Positions 47,826-58,549 of a DNA stretch of 64,000 nt are shown one piece after another. A program made the position numbers and the translations under genes. This DNA is from Limnoperna fortunei (Eukaryota > Mollusca > Bivalvia > Mytilida > Modiolidae). The stretch covers positions 33,491,080-33,555,079 of the forward strand of contig OX104115.1 in the NCBI GenBank assembly GCA_944474755.1, given 5' to 3'. A model generated the notes under the pieces. It was not told the origin of the DNA and did no database searches. It saw only the letters and a program-made list of their open reading frames with translations. Numbering within the stretch: position 1 is the stretch's first letter; each line of letters opens with the position of its first letter.

Positions 47826-50800
47826 GCAGCAAAATAAAAATAAAATAAAAACCCGCCACCAAACAGACAACTTTAAACAACAATGAAACTTATTAAAACA
47901 TTACAAATCTGGGGGTTAATGTGTTATGTACTATTGAAAACTAATGAAAAAAAACCTTTTATATTATTTTTTTCTAATTTTAAAATGCAATACTTGCTTA
48001 ATTAATAAACATAAGCATTTAAGTATGATAGTTGTATATAATAAATTATATTTTTAGTGGCGTTAATGCATATTGGATAGGATTGCACTCGCCAGATCCT
48101 CAATATCCGACCAGTCGAAAATGGACGAAAGACTGTTCGACCACAACATATGAAAAGTGGTCCACTTCAGCCAGTACAGGAGAATGTACCAATGCCCATG
48201 TTATTACTATGGACTGGTCTTTAGCAAAGTGTGATACGGACAAAATGCCTTTCATGTGTGAAAAGCAGCGAAGTAAGATAAACTTATACCTTCAATACAC
48301 AGGGCACCTGTAGACGAGTGGTTAAGGTGGTTCGTCTACTAATGATCCCATGGTCTATAAACACTGAGGTTGCGGATTCGAGTCTCACTCCGTCATTGTG
48401 CACTTGACTCAAATCTAAGTTGACAAGGACAACCAGTTTTTCTTCCGAAGGTCGGGGCTTTTCTCCGGTTTCTCCGGCTTCCTCAACCAACGTAAACTGG
48501 ATGCCATAATATAGCTGAAAAATTGCTGAAAGTGGCGTTAAACGTCATTAAGAAAACAAACAAATTCTATACACATCTATATACACAATTAGATTTTGTT
48601 TGTTTGATGTTTAACGCCGCTTTCAGCAATTTTTCAGCTACCTCATGTCGACAAGTTTTTATTGGGAGAGGAAGCCAGAGTACTCCGAGAAAACCCCCGA
48701 CCTCCGGCAGGAAAACTGGCAATCCTCATCAATTATAATTGGAGTCGATTACACCCTGCCCGCAGTGAGACTCGAACCCGCAATCGAAGTGTTGACAGAC
48801 CACATGATCAATAGTAGACGAACTACCTTAACCACTCGGCCACCGAGGCCCCACACAATTACAACGTTACGTACTTATCATGTAATAGCATAATATTTAC
48901 TAGTCAAATGTATTTTATTTTTATTGTGGCTTTTCCATGTGCGAAACTGCTTTTGTAATGTTTCGCTGCTTTCGGGTGTCTTGGTAGTTGGAAGGGTTGC
49001 GGTAAGTACATCTCTTCTTCGAATAATATGTAGATGGTAACGGGTGGAATCGTCGGACAAATGATACAAGTATGTTATCTAATAACAGAGTGTCAATACA
49101 GCGCTTGTTATGTCTTTGAGCAAGAGTTTAACGGCTCTAACCTTATGCGACTGAGATTGTCTGTTGTTCTGTTCTGTTGTTTTTTTTATTCAAAAAGTTA
49201 TTCGCTGTACACGTTTAAACGTACTTTTTCAATAATGAGTTACTTACGTTAATCGTACATATATATGATGTAAATGTCATATGTAATATCAAAATTTGGC
49301 ATTATGAAGCATTACACATGTTGTATTAAAAGGGCCATGCGTGAATATTTGTATTAATTAGTCATGTACCAATGCCATGCAAATTTCTAAATTTTGATAT
49401 GATATTTCAAAACAACCATATATGTTTCTTTTACTTCTTTCTGTCAATTAGGTTCACTATGCTACTACAAGTTGATTTGTCAATGCAAGGCTTCAATTCA
49501 ACCTTCACCGCCGATTTCTGGTAGCCTGGAATATTGTGAGGCCACTTGCGACAACAAAACAGCCAGTGGTGGCGTGTGTTGGGGATTTCTTTATTGCGTA
49601 TCCACTCAGAACTGCCAACTGTATGATGATACCAAGAAACCATTAGACCCTTCCAACGTACAAAGTCAAGGAAGTTGCTATCTGTACATGTGTGGAATAG
49701 GCAGTCAAAGTATTTATTATTTTATTTTAATTATTCTACCTTATTTTACTAATTATGAACGGGGCGGGTTCCAGAAAAGCTGCTATTGGGCGAGGGGGGG
49801 GGGGGGGCAAAATTCGGGCAAGGGGTCTTTGGACTGCGGCGTCCTTAAGGGACGGGGGGGGGCGACGACCCCAGAATCTGGTAAGATTTAAGCAATTGAG
49901 AGGGCTACAAATTTAAACATTTTTAACACACTCTCGCTCTCTCTTTCTTTTCTCTCTGTCTTTCCTCGTTTTTTCGCCCACTTTCTCTTTCTTTTTCCAT
50001 TTATAGAGCACCCTAACAGTGCCTCTGCATTCCATTGGTGACGTCTTTCTCTAATGTGCTAGTGACGTCACAACAATGTAAATTTAAATAGATTGCAAAA
50101 ACTTTTTGCGATATTTTTGTTGTTACTTAAAAAAATAAAACTTTAATTTTAACAATGTCAGTTAGTTTTGTATAATTTTAAATTAATGTTTACTTAGTAG
50201 TTTTCTGCAATATTTTCTTCGGTTAGCTCAGCTACCGTCTGAAATGAATTTGTTTATATGAATCACATCACATTTTTACATACATGCAAACACATGTATA
50301 TAATTGTATAGCTCCCATCTGCGATGCTCGCTATAATGGTAAAATCTTGTTTCAATATGTCGTTTATGAATGACAAGTTAGGGACAATATGATAAACAAT
50401 ATAGGATTAAACACCGTTTTCAATGGATTTATCGGTATATCAACAAGACCAAATAATTTCTTAGTTGATCGCTACTTTCGATATTGAAAGCCGCCATCTT
50501 TGTTTACATTGGTTACGTTAAAAATAGTTCGGTCAACGTCGTTTATCCTAAAATAAATGGAGTCAACTTCATTTATCAAAAAATATATTTCGTTTAAAAC
50601 CTCAACCGGAAGTAATATAGACCAATCAAATAAACGTATTTCTAAATATGCAAATCATATTAGAATAATAAGCCTATTAAAAGAACCGTGTGTAATCATA
50701 TTAAACATACTTGACAGCATTCCGGACAGTGGTATTGCCTTCAACATTGATAATGCCCTCGCATTAGGCTCGGGCATTAGCAATGTTTCTGGCTATACCA

Positions 50801-53800
50801 CTCTGCCTTGTGCGGTCAAGATATCATGACAATGTTCTCTATATAAGCAAATATTGTATAATGCACAGCTTTGTCAGTTTGTTAATGAATTAATAATTAA
50901 AAATGAATCGTTATTAATGGATTAATAAGTAAAAATAAATCTAAATTTTCTAGCAGCAGCATAGTTTATAGTACTTTTTAAAAAAATGCTCTGATATTAA
51001 ATCCTGGCGTGTTTCATTTTGAGTATTAAATAGTTACAGAATAGTTTATGTTGCTGATAGCAATATTACAAAAATTGGACTTCCCAAGGGTGGTAATATT
51101 CACTAAGAAACTGATTTAGCTCGAGCCGAACTCTAAATTAAATAACTCTAAAATTTATTCCTTAGCTAGAGTCCTATTTTCTGATATGACTGTAAGCTAT
51201 CAGTCCATATCAGAAAATCGAACCTCTGGCTTTTATAAGTTGATCATTTGTTAGCCAATCAAATGTTGACTAATTTATTACTGATATATAATAATAATAA
51301 TAATGTTTACCTTGCAATTCTTAGACTTGCTGTTCAATGAAATCGTTAGAAGATAGAAACAATATTCATGCATTGTACAAATATTAATTTGTTCACTTAT
51401 CGCTTAGAAACCCTCGAGATGTGCGCATTAAAGAATTGCTACATGTTTTCCAACCTCTTTATTTATTGTAAAAAAGATATTTTTATAATACGTAATATAT
51501 TTACATGTTAATTCACAAATATACTACTAAAATATTAAACAACAATCAACAGGGATGCAAACAAACGGGGATATCGATACAAGAAATATATATTATGTAT
51601 ATGTATATGTATGTTTAATGTACAGTATATAATTAATAATCTGCGAAACAATATGTCTAGAATTTTTTTCTGTTCTGCTTGTATGTTAAAAAGTCATATT
51701 TCACGCAATTTCACATATTCCGTCGTAATATTTTCAATCGATACTCACAGTTTTGAAATTGATTTTTTAAGGATTGTTTCCAATTGCTGGTTAGATTATT
51801 GGATATAGACGACTTTGGGTTGGTTTACGCCAATAAACCAGCAATTTAAAACAATTCTTATAATTTAAATTCAATATTATGGAATGAAATCATAAAAACA
51901 ATATTTAACAAATAGTCAAATAATATTTTCAATTCACAATTATAAGTGTCGTCTCTTGTTGTTAGCGGTCAACGTCATCAATACCTTTAATTATGACGTC
52001 AACAATTTGTTACGTGCTGAAACACCAATTTAGGTTATACGAAATGGACAATGTTGCTCGGCTATTGAGTATTTAAAGGAAATTAAAATATTATACAATA
52101 AAAGCTAAGACTTGATGTAAATATGATAAATAATTTGATATTATAAATATATTATCAATCACGAACATAACACAGATACAAATAAATATACAATGTTTAA
52201 GTATATTGTCTTAATTTAAAATAAAATAAATTTATGGAAATGTGGGTGTACTGTTTTTCTGTAACGACACAGTAAGTGCATTTTATACCGTTAAAGCACA
52301 AAAAGAGAACTTTCATAAGATTTCTGGATTAAAAATATTGGCGAGTAAATTTTTTTTTATGTTTAACGCCATTTTCAGCAATTTTTCAGCTATTTCATAG
52401 CGTCCAATTTTTATTGGGGGAAGAAGCCGGAGTATCCGGAGAAAACCCCCGACCTGCGGTAGGAAAACTGGCAATCAATGTCAATTAGGATTGGAGTCGA
52501 ATACACCCTGCCCGCAGTGAGACTCGAACCCGCAATCACAGTGTTGGCAGACCACGTGATTAATAGTTGACGAAATATCTTAACCACTCGGCCACCGAGG
52601 CCCCACACAATTAGAACGCTACGTACTAATCATGTTAAATAAAAATAAAATAAATAAATAAAACCGTATTTATATAAATACAGAAAAAATCAAGTGTATA
52701 GCCACTTGTGGTTTGCATGTCCGTAAAATTGATTCGTATACGTTCGTTGACAAATTGGCTGATTTGGAATGTTCAGATGGATTTTAGTAATCTTATTGCT
52801 AACGGATGGGTCACTTGTTGATATATTGTACATGTAAGTGAACGGTGACCGGTGATTGATCGTTACATGAATTGCTTTTTTAAACTTAAGTACTTATCTT
52901 CTACTGCGAAAATATGATATTTCAATTGGATTGTTATTGCATAACACCCCTAGGCTATGTTACAGTTTGGACTATCTTCCTCTACCGATAAATGCACAAT
53001 AAACTCAATATATTAATTGGAAATTAAACAAAACACAAAATATAAAACTTGTATCTGTTTTTTTTTCATTTTAAAGTGACAACACATTCGAACTCGTTAA
53101 CAATACCTTCTTACGACACCTGTGGTAGAACTGCTGTGAGTCAATGCTCTGCATGTGTAACAACAACTATGACTACTATATTCACCGTTAAACAAAGCTC
53201 AACAGCGATATCTACAACGATACCAACTTCATCAGCAAGTTCTACGACGATTGCTACAAACACACAAAAGTCGACAAGCCCGACAACGATATCTACAGCT
53301 ACACAAACGTCAACACAGAGCTCAACAACGACAGCTACAACTACACATACGTCAACAGCAAGCACCACAACGATAGCTACATCAACACAAACGTCAACAG
53401 CAAGCACCACAACGCCAGCATTACCTCCACAAACGTCAACAGCAAGTACCACAACGACACCTACACCCACACAATCGTCAACAGCAAGCACCACAACGAC
53501 AGCTACACCTACACAAACGTCAACAACAAGTACCACAACGACACCTTCACCTACACAAACGTCAACAGCAAGTACTACAACGACACCTACAATTACACAA
53601 ACGTCAACAACAAGTACAACAACGACAGCTACACCTCCACAAACGTCAACAGCAAGTACCACAACGACATCTACACCCACACAATCGTCAACAGCAAGCA
53701 CCACAACGACAGCAACATCTACAAAAACTTCAACAACAAGCACCACAACGACACCTACACCTACACAAACGTCAACAGCAAGTACTACAACGACACCTGC

Positions 53801-56800
53801 AATTACACAAACGTCAACAACAAGTACAACAACGACAGCTACACCTACACAAACGTCAACAACAATTGCAAGTACAACAACGACAGCAACACCTATACAA
53901 ACGTCAACAGCTAGCACCACAACGACAGAAATACCTACACAAACGTCAACAGCAAGCACTGCAACGACACCTACACCTACACAAACGTCAACAACAAGCG
54001 CCACAACGACACCTACACCCACACAAACGTCAACAACAAGTACCACATCAATACCTATATCTACACAAACCTCAACAGCAAGCACTACAACGACAGCTAC
54101 ACCTACACAAACGCCAACAACAAATACAACGACAGCTACACCTACACAAACGTCAACAACAAGCACCACAACGACACCTACACCCACACAAACGTCAACA
54201 ACAAGCACCACAACGACAGAAACACCTTCACAAACGTCAACAACAAGTACCACATCGACACCTACACCTTCACAAACGTCAACAGCAAGCACTACAACGA
54301 CAGCTACACCTACACAAACGTCAACAACAAGTACCACAACGACAATTTCACCTACACAAACATCAACAACAAGCACCACAACGACACCTACATCCACACA
54401 AACGTCAACAACAAGTGCAACATCAACAACTACACCTACACAAACGTCAACAGTAAGTACCACAACGACACCTACGCCAACGCAAACGTCAACAGAAAGC
54501 ACCACAACGACAGCAACATCTACACAAACATCAACAGCAAGTACCACAACGACACCTACACCTACACAAACGTCAGCAGCCAGTACCAAAACGACACCTA
54601 CACCTACACAAACGTCAGCAGCAAGAACCACAACGACGCTCACGCTAACACAAACGTCAACAGCAAGCACTACAACGACAGCAACGCCTACACAAACGTC
54701 AACAGATAGCACGGCTAACATAGATACACCTACACAAGCGTCAACAGCAAGCACAACAACAACAGCCACGCCTACAAAAGCGTCAACGGCAAGCAAAACA
54801 ACGATAGCCACCCTTACACAAACCTCAACAGCAGATACAACAACGGTAACTACACCTACACAAACACAAACATCAACAGAAAGCACCACAACGATAGATA
54901 CACTAACAGAACCATCAACAGAAAGTTCCATAACGATAGCTACACTTACAAAGCCATCAACCGACTGCTTCACAGCAATAGATACTCCTACACAACCGTC
55001 AACAGAAAGCAGCACAACGATAGATACACTTACACAGCCATCAACAGAAGGCTCCACAACGATAGACACTCCTACACAACCGTCAACAGAAGGCTCCACA
55101 ACGATAGATACAGTGACACAGCCACCAACAGAAGGCCCCACAACTATAGATACACTTACACAGCCATCAACCGAAAGCTCCAAAACGACAGACACACCTA
55201 CACATCCATCAACAGAAGGCTCCACAACGATAGATACACTTACACAGCCATCAACAGAAGGCTCCACAACGATAGATACACTTACACAGCCATCAACCGA
55301 AAGCTCCAGAACGACAGACACACCTACTAACCTATCAACAGAAGGCTCCACAACGATAGATACACCTACCCAACCATCAACAGAAAGCACCACAACGATA
55401 TCTACACTTACACAGCCATCAACAGAAGGCTCCACCACGATAAATACACATACACAATTGTCAACAGAAAGCACCACAACGATAGCTGCAACTGTACCAG
55501 GGTCTACTGAAACCCTACCAACTCCAGCAACCGCTACACAATTGTCAACCGGAAGCATCTCATTTTTATCTACACCTTTATACACATTCTCCGAAATTAC
55601 CACAGCAATAGCTACCGCTACTGAAAAGTCAACAGTAATGTCCACAACGCCAGCTACATCTACACAATCTTCAAGAGAATGCTCTGCAGCGATAGTAACA
55701 TACATACACGATATAACAGAAAGTTCCAGCGTACAAAATTCAATGGAAAGTTCTACTTTACAAGATTGCATCAACAGTCTCGCTACACAAGACTGCACAG
55801 GAAGTTCTACTACACAAGATACAACAGGAAGTTTTACTACACAAGATACAACAGAAAGTTCTACTACACAAGATACAACAGAAAGTTCTACTACACAAGA
55901 TACAACAGGAAGTTCTACTACACAAGATACAACAGAAAGTTCTACTACACAAGATACAACAGAAAGTTCTACTACAAAAGATACAACAAAAAGTTCTACT
56001 ACACAAGATACAACAGAAGTTTCTACTACACAAGATACAACAGAAAGTTCTACTAAACAAGATACAACAAAAAGTTCTCCTTCACTAGATACAACTACAC
56101 AAGATACAACAGAAAGTTCTCCTTCACAAGATACAACAGAAAGTTCTACTACACAAGATACAACAGAAAGTTCTACTACACAAGATACAACAAAAAGTTC
56201 TACTACACAAGATACAACAGGAAGTTCTACTACACAAGATACAACAGAAAGTTCTACTACACAAGATACAACAGAAAGTTCTACTACAAAAGATACAACA
56301 AAAAGTTCTACTACACAAGATACAACAGAAGTTTCTACTACACAAGATACAACAGAAAGTTCTACTACACAAGATACAACAAAAAGTTCTCCTTCACTAG
56401 ATACAACTACACAAGATACAACAGAAAGTTCTCCTTCACAAGATACAACAGAAAGTTCTACTACACAAGATACAACAGAAAGTTCTACTACACAAGATAC
56501 AACAAAAAGTTCTACTACACAAGATACAACAGAAAGTTCTACTACACAAGATACAACAGAAAGTTCTACTACACAAGATACAACAGAAAGTTCCACTACA
56601 AAAGATATAACAGAAAGTTCTACTACACAAGATACAACAGAAAGTTCTACTACACAAGATACAACAGAAAGTTCTCCTTCACAAGATACAACAAAAAATT
56701 CTCCTTCACTAGATACAACTACACAAGATACAACAGAAAGTTCTACTACACAAGATACAACAAAAAGTTCTACTACACAAGATACAACAGAAAGTTCTAC

Positions 56801-58315
56801 TACACAAGATACAACAGAAAGTTCTACTACACAAGATACAACAGAAAGTTCTCCTTCACTAGATACAACTACACAAGATACAACAGAAAGTTCTACTACA
56901 CAAGATACAACAGAAAGTTCCACTACACAAGATATAACAGAAAGTTCTACTACACAAGATACAACAGAAAGTTCTACACAAGATACAACAGAAAGTTCTA
57001 CTACACAAGATACAACAGAAAGTTCTACTACACAAGATACAACAGAAAGTTCCACTACAAAAGATACAACAGAAAGTTATACTACACAAGATACAACAGA
57101 AAGTTCCACTACACAAGATACAACAGAAAGTTCTACTACACAAGATACAACAGAAAGTTCTACTACACAAGATACAACAGAAAGTTCTACTACACAAGAT
57201 ACAACAGAAAGTTCTCCTTCACAAGATACAACAAAATGTTCTCCTTCACTAGATACAACTACACAAGATACAACAGAAAGTTCTACTACACAAGATACAA
57301 CAGAAAGTTCTACTACACAAGATACAACAGAAAGTTCTACTACACAAGATACAACAGAAAGTTGTCCTTCACTAGATACAACTACACAAGATACAACAGA
57401 AAGTTATACTACACAAGATACAACAGAAAGTTCTACTACACAAGATACAACAGAAAGTTCTACTACACAAGATACAACAGAAAGTTCTCCTACACAAGAT
57501 ACAACAGAAAGTTCTACTACACAAGATACAACAGAAAGTTCTACTACACAAGATACAACAGAAAGTTGTCCTTCACTAGATACAACAGAAAGTTCTCCTT
57601 CACAAGATACAACAGATGGAAAATTTTGCTATTGAGAATTAAAGGAAATTAAAATATATAATAATAAAACAGTCATTATTTATATATCTTGAATGCTGGA
57701 AGACCCGCGGAAGATGTCATTACACATCGGTGTACCCGTTTATAATGTACGCTGCCTTTTACATTAATTATGTAAATATTGAATATTTAACATCAAAATG
57801 TTTGTGGGTTGTCTAATTAGTATACTTTCCCAGACTTATTATGGTTTATGAATGCCCTTCATTTAAAACGTTTGTTTAGAATGTCATGGTTAGCGTTGGG
57901 GTTTATTAAAATTTATTAAAATAAAAACATTGGTATTATGAGCATCAAATGACCACAGTTAGCTAATTTTAATCACAATAAATTTTCTTTTCTAGATAAA
58001 CTTCCATACTGTGTGTGCACATGTACAAACAAAACATCAAATTTGACCATGAAAGAATACATTCAAGACATTGTTAACGACATCAAAATTGATAAAACAA
58101 AAACTTCAGCATCAATCCGGAGGTTTACATCTGCATACGACTCTAGACCATCGTCTGCTGCCATAGGATCTATTGGGTTGATTTTATTAATAGGTCTTTT
58201 CGCCTTTTTACTCCTTCTAGATTGTCAATGTGTATTTGAGAAATTCATGAAGAAAAACAAAAAGAAGTCTAAAAAACTAAGAGAAATTCATGAAGAAACG
58301 CAAAAAGAGGTCTGA
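44597..58315 (+). CDS. Gene C: second lectin/PAN/mucin/TM gene, 5' exon not found
   Basis: Exons seen: 44597-44632 (signal core FALLCIMIFDI), 46028-46184 and 48058-48272 (lectin-like), 49452-49709 (PAN-like), 53077-57635 (mucin), 57996-58315 (juxtamembrane plus TM). Phases match gene B at every shared boundary, so the pieces would join in frame. A start exon equivalent to MSNI was not recognised; the 0.47-kb direct repeat lies where it might be. The mucin exon has no canonical donor, so either the protein ends at 57635 as a secreted mucin or an unrecognised donor connects it to the intact TM exon. Function is inferred as for gene B. Confidence 0.75.
45210..45279. repeat. Hairpin with 11-bp arms
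   Basis: GTGTAGGTACA (45210-45220) faces TGTACCTACAC (45269-45279), in an intron of gene C. Confidence 0.6.
45737..45826. repeat. Inverted repeat with perfect 17-bp arms
   Basis: AGAAATATATCATGCTA (45737-45753) and TAGCATGATATATTTCT (45810-45826) are exact reverse complements, in the intron before the lectin exon of gene C. Probably a small foldback element. Confidence 0.75.
46028..46184 (+). CDS. Gene C lectin-like domain, first half
   Basis: Acceptor TTTTTGCAG, phase 1 in, phase 2 out (TTTC|GTAAAT). The frame reads DLYTEATSDFTLYTQ, then LTWNDANAYCESISESLVTID, the W-x-D-A...C...G/S-L-V-x-I-D helix pattern of C-type-lectin-like domains. It is clearly homologous to 30031-30184. Confidence 0.8.
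46690..47060 (+). repeat. Tandem repeat, about 80-bp unit, 4.5 copies
   Basis: Units start ATCACATTGAACGAT(T)AC at 46690, 46773, 46855, 46932 and 47011 and contain TTTTTGTAAGCGTAAAATCTGC. Periods are 83, 82, 77 and 79 bp. It lies in the intra-lectin intron of gene C. Confidence 0.88.
47470..47792 (+). repeat. Degenerate tandem repeat, about 70-bp unit
   Basis: Two near-identical 69-bp units (GAAATGACAAACCAATGCAG at about 47550 and 47619) sit among more diverged units containing GCCAGCAGAAA and CACGAA. The cysteine-rich or hydrophobic minus-strand frames across it are translation shadows. Confidence 0.75.
47793..47830. repeat. (CAA)n microsatellite
   Basis: About eleven ACA units followed by CAGCAGC, directly at the end of the 70-bp tandem repeat. 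Confidence 0.95.
48058..48272 (+). CDS. Gene C lectin-like domain, second half
   Basis: Acceptor TATATTTTTAG in phase 2 and donor GCGAA|GTAAGA in phase 1. The frame has AYWIGLHSPDPQYPTSRKW, KDCSTTTYEKW, GECTNAHVITMDWSLAKC and a closing MPFMCEKQ, a better-preserved CTLD end than gene B. No EPN or QPD motif; the WSLAKC stretch occupies the WND position without matching it. Confidence 0.85.
48301..48563 (+). repeat. SINE copy in gene C intron
   Basis: It starts in AGGGCACCTGTAGACGAGTGGTTAAGG (diverged A box), with a B-box-like GGATTCGAGTC and the tail GCTGAAAGTGGCGTTAAACGTC. It begins about 30 bp after the lectin exon's donor. Confidence 0.82.
48594..48852 (-). repeat. SINE copy, inverted relative to its neighbour
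   Basis: Read on the minus strand it has GGGGCCTCGGTGGCCGAGTGG, the B box GGGTTCGAGTCTCAC and the family tail at the left end. Together with 48301-48563 it forms a tail-to-tail inverted pair with only about 30 bp between. Confidence 0.88.
49452..49709 (+). CDS. Gene C PAN/apple-like exon
   Basis: The acceptor CTGTCAATTAG is in phase 1. The frame reads LCYYKLICQC, then LEYCEATCDN, VCWGFLYCVSTQNCQLYDD and CYLYMCGIGSQ. It aligns with gene B's exon 5 at C-YY, C-x-x-x-C, CWGF and the late C-x-LY. The donor is uncertain: CAAA|GTATTT keeps phase 1 and is chosen here, while GGCA|GTCAAA would also. Beyond it the open frame runs on through G-rich low-complexity DNA, taken as intron. Confidence 0.7.
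49795..50005. repeat. Low-complexity G runs and CT-rich tract
   Basis: Poly-G runs at about 49795-49806 and 49854-49861 are followed by a CT-rich tract at about 49921-50005, within an intron of gene C. Confidence 0.8.
50728..50802. repeat. Imperfect foldback
   Basis: AGTGGTATTGCC...AACATTGATAATGCCC faces GGGCATTAGCAATGTTT..GGCTATACCACT, with a loop of about 14 bp. Probably a MITE centre; the ends are not resolved. Confidence 0.6.
51167..51225. repeat. Short hairpin
   Basis: TATTTTCTGATATGACTG faces ATCAGTCCATATCAGAAAAT around TAAGCT, in an intron of gene C. There is no further context. Confidence 0.5.
52350..52606 (-). repeat. SINE copy, minus strand
   Basis: A full-length copy with GGGGCCTCGGTGGCCGAGTGG at its right end and the 'GAAAATGGCGTTAAAC' tail at the left. 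Its outer flank (CACACAATTAGAACGCTACGTACTAATCATGT) resembles the flank of the copy at 48594-48852 (CACACAATTACAACGTTACGTACTTATCATGT). Confidence 0.88.
52607..53076. other. Intron of gene C before the mucin exon
   Basis: Non-coding, ending in a T-rich tract and the acceptor TTTTAAAG at 53069-53076. Confidence 0.6.
53077..57635 (+). CDS. Gene C mucin exon: two-part Thr/Ser repeat domain
   Basis: The acceptor is phase 1, as in gene B. A short head with three cysteines (DTCGRTAVSQCSACV) leads into about 2.3 kb of roughly 13-14-residue units (TSTASTTTTPTPTQ type). More variable units with STEGSTTIDTLTQP follow. From about 55795 to 57615 there are about 67 copies of a 27-bp unit encoding DTTESSTTQ, with SPSLDTT variants recurring at intervals. 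No stop occurs for over 1500 codons. It ends DGKFCY and TGA. Dense O-glycosylation is expected. The 1304-residue minus-strand frame is a shadow. Confidence 0.88.
55795..57615 (+). repeat. 27-bp coding minisatellite, about 67 units
   Basis: The unit ACAGAAAGTTCTACTACACAAGATACA is repeated nearly without interruption. A unit with TCTCCTTCACTAGATACAAC recurs at about 56083, 56392, 56701, 56849, 57240 and 57367. The block 55903-56092 is repeated at about 56215-56404, showing higher-order duplication of about 312 bp. Confidence 0.92.
57663..57668 (+). promoter_or_regulatory. AATAAA close behind the mucin-exon stop
   Basis: AATAAA lies 28 bp after the TGA at 57633-57635, upstream of the TM exon. 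It could end a transcript for a secreted form. Confidence 0.35.
57996..58315 (+). CDS. Gene C juxtamembrane module, TM helix and tail
   Basis: The acceptor TTTCTTTTCTAG is in phase 1. The frame reads DKLPYCVCTCTNKTSNLTM, DIVNDIKIDK, TKTSASIRRFTSA, DSRPSSAAIGS, the helix GLILLIGLFAFLLLLD, then a lysine-rich tail to TGA. It has no disabling change and is close to gene B's exon 7, which suggests selection at least until recently. Whether it is still spliced to the mucin exon is open. Confidence 0.8.
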
Positions 58316-58370
58316 AAATTGCGAAAATGTCACAAAAATTGAAAGATAGTGTGTAAAGTATAAACAGACA

Positions 58371-58549
58371 GGATGTTCTCGACCCAAATCTTAATTGACA
58401 AGGATTGCTAGTTTTCTACTGATGTTCGGGGGTTTTCTGCGGGTACTCCGGTTTCATTTGCCCGCCCATTTCTCTCAAAATATACACCATGATTTAGCTG
58501 AAAAATTGATGAAAGTGGCGTTAAATACTATTCAAAATCATAATAAAAA
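58371..58549 (+). repeat. 5'-truncated SINE copy
   Basis: Starting at GGATGTTCTCGACCCAAATC it follows the SINE body (TTGACAAGGATTGC, GGGGGTTTTCTGCGGGTACTCC) to GATGAAAGTGGCGTTAAATAC. The tRNA head is absent. It lies just past the gene C stop. Confidence 0.82.

Noticed and set aside
46690..47830. CRISPR-like array
   Set aside because: The repeats are contiguous diverged tandem units of about 80 and 70 bp without constant repeat/unique spacer structure, in a eukaryotic intron.
47604..47883. Hydrophobic and cysteine-rich minus-strand frames as a membrane protein
   Set aside because: They translate tandem repeats and the (CAA)n microsatellite in reverse, giving poly-Cys or poly-Leu. They lie in an intron of gene C.
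53141..57055. 1304-residue open frame on the minus strand
   Set aside because: It is antisense to the gene C mucin repeats; the repeat unit simply lacks stop codons on that strand. It gives a monotonous VELSVVSCV-type peptide with no start context or splice logic.
55679..57652. Alternative-frame Tyr/Arg-rich and Cys-rich frames in the 27-bp repeat
   Set aside because: These are the other reading frames of the same minisatellite; only the DTTESSTTQ frame is continuous with the splice acceptor.
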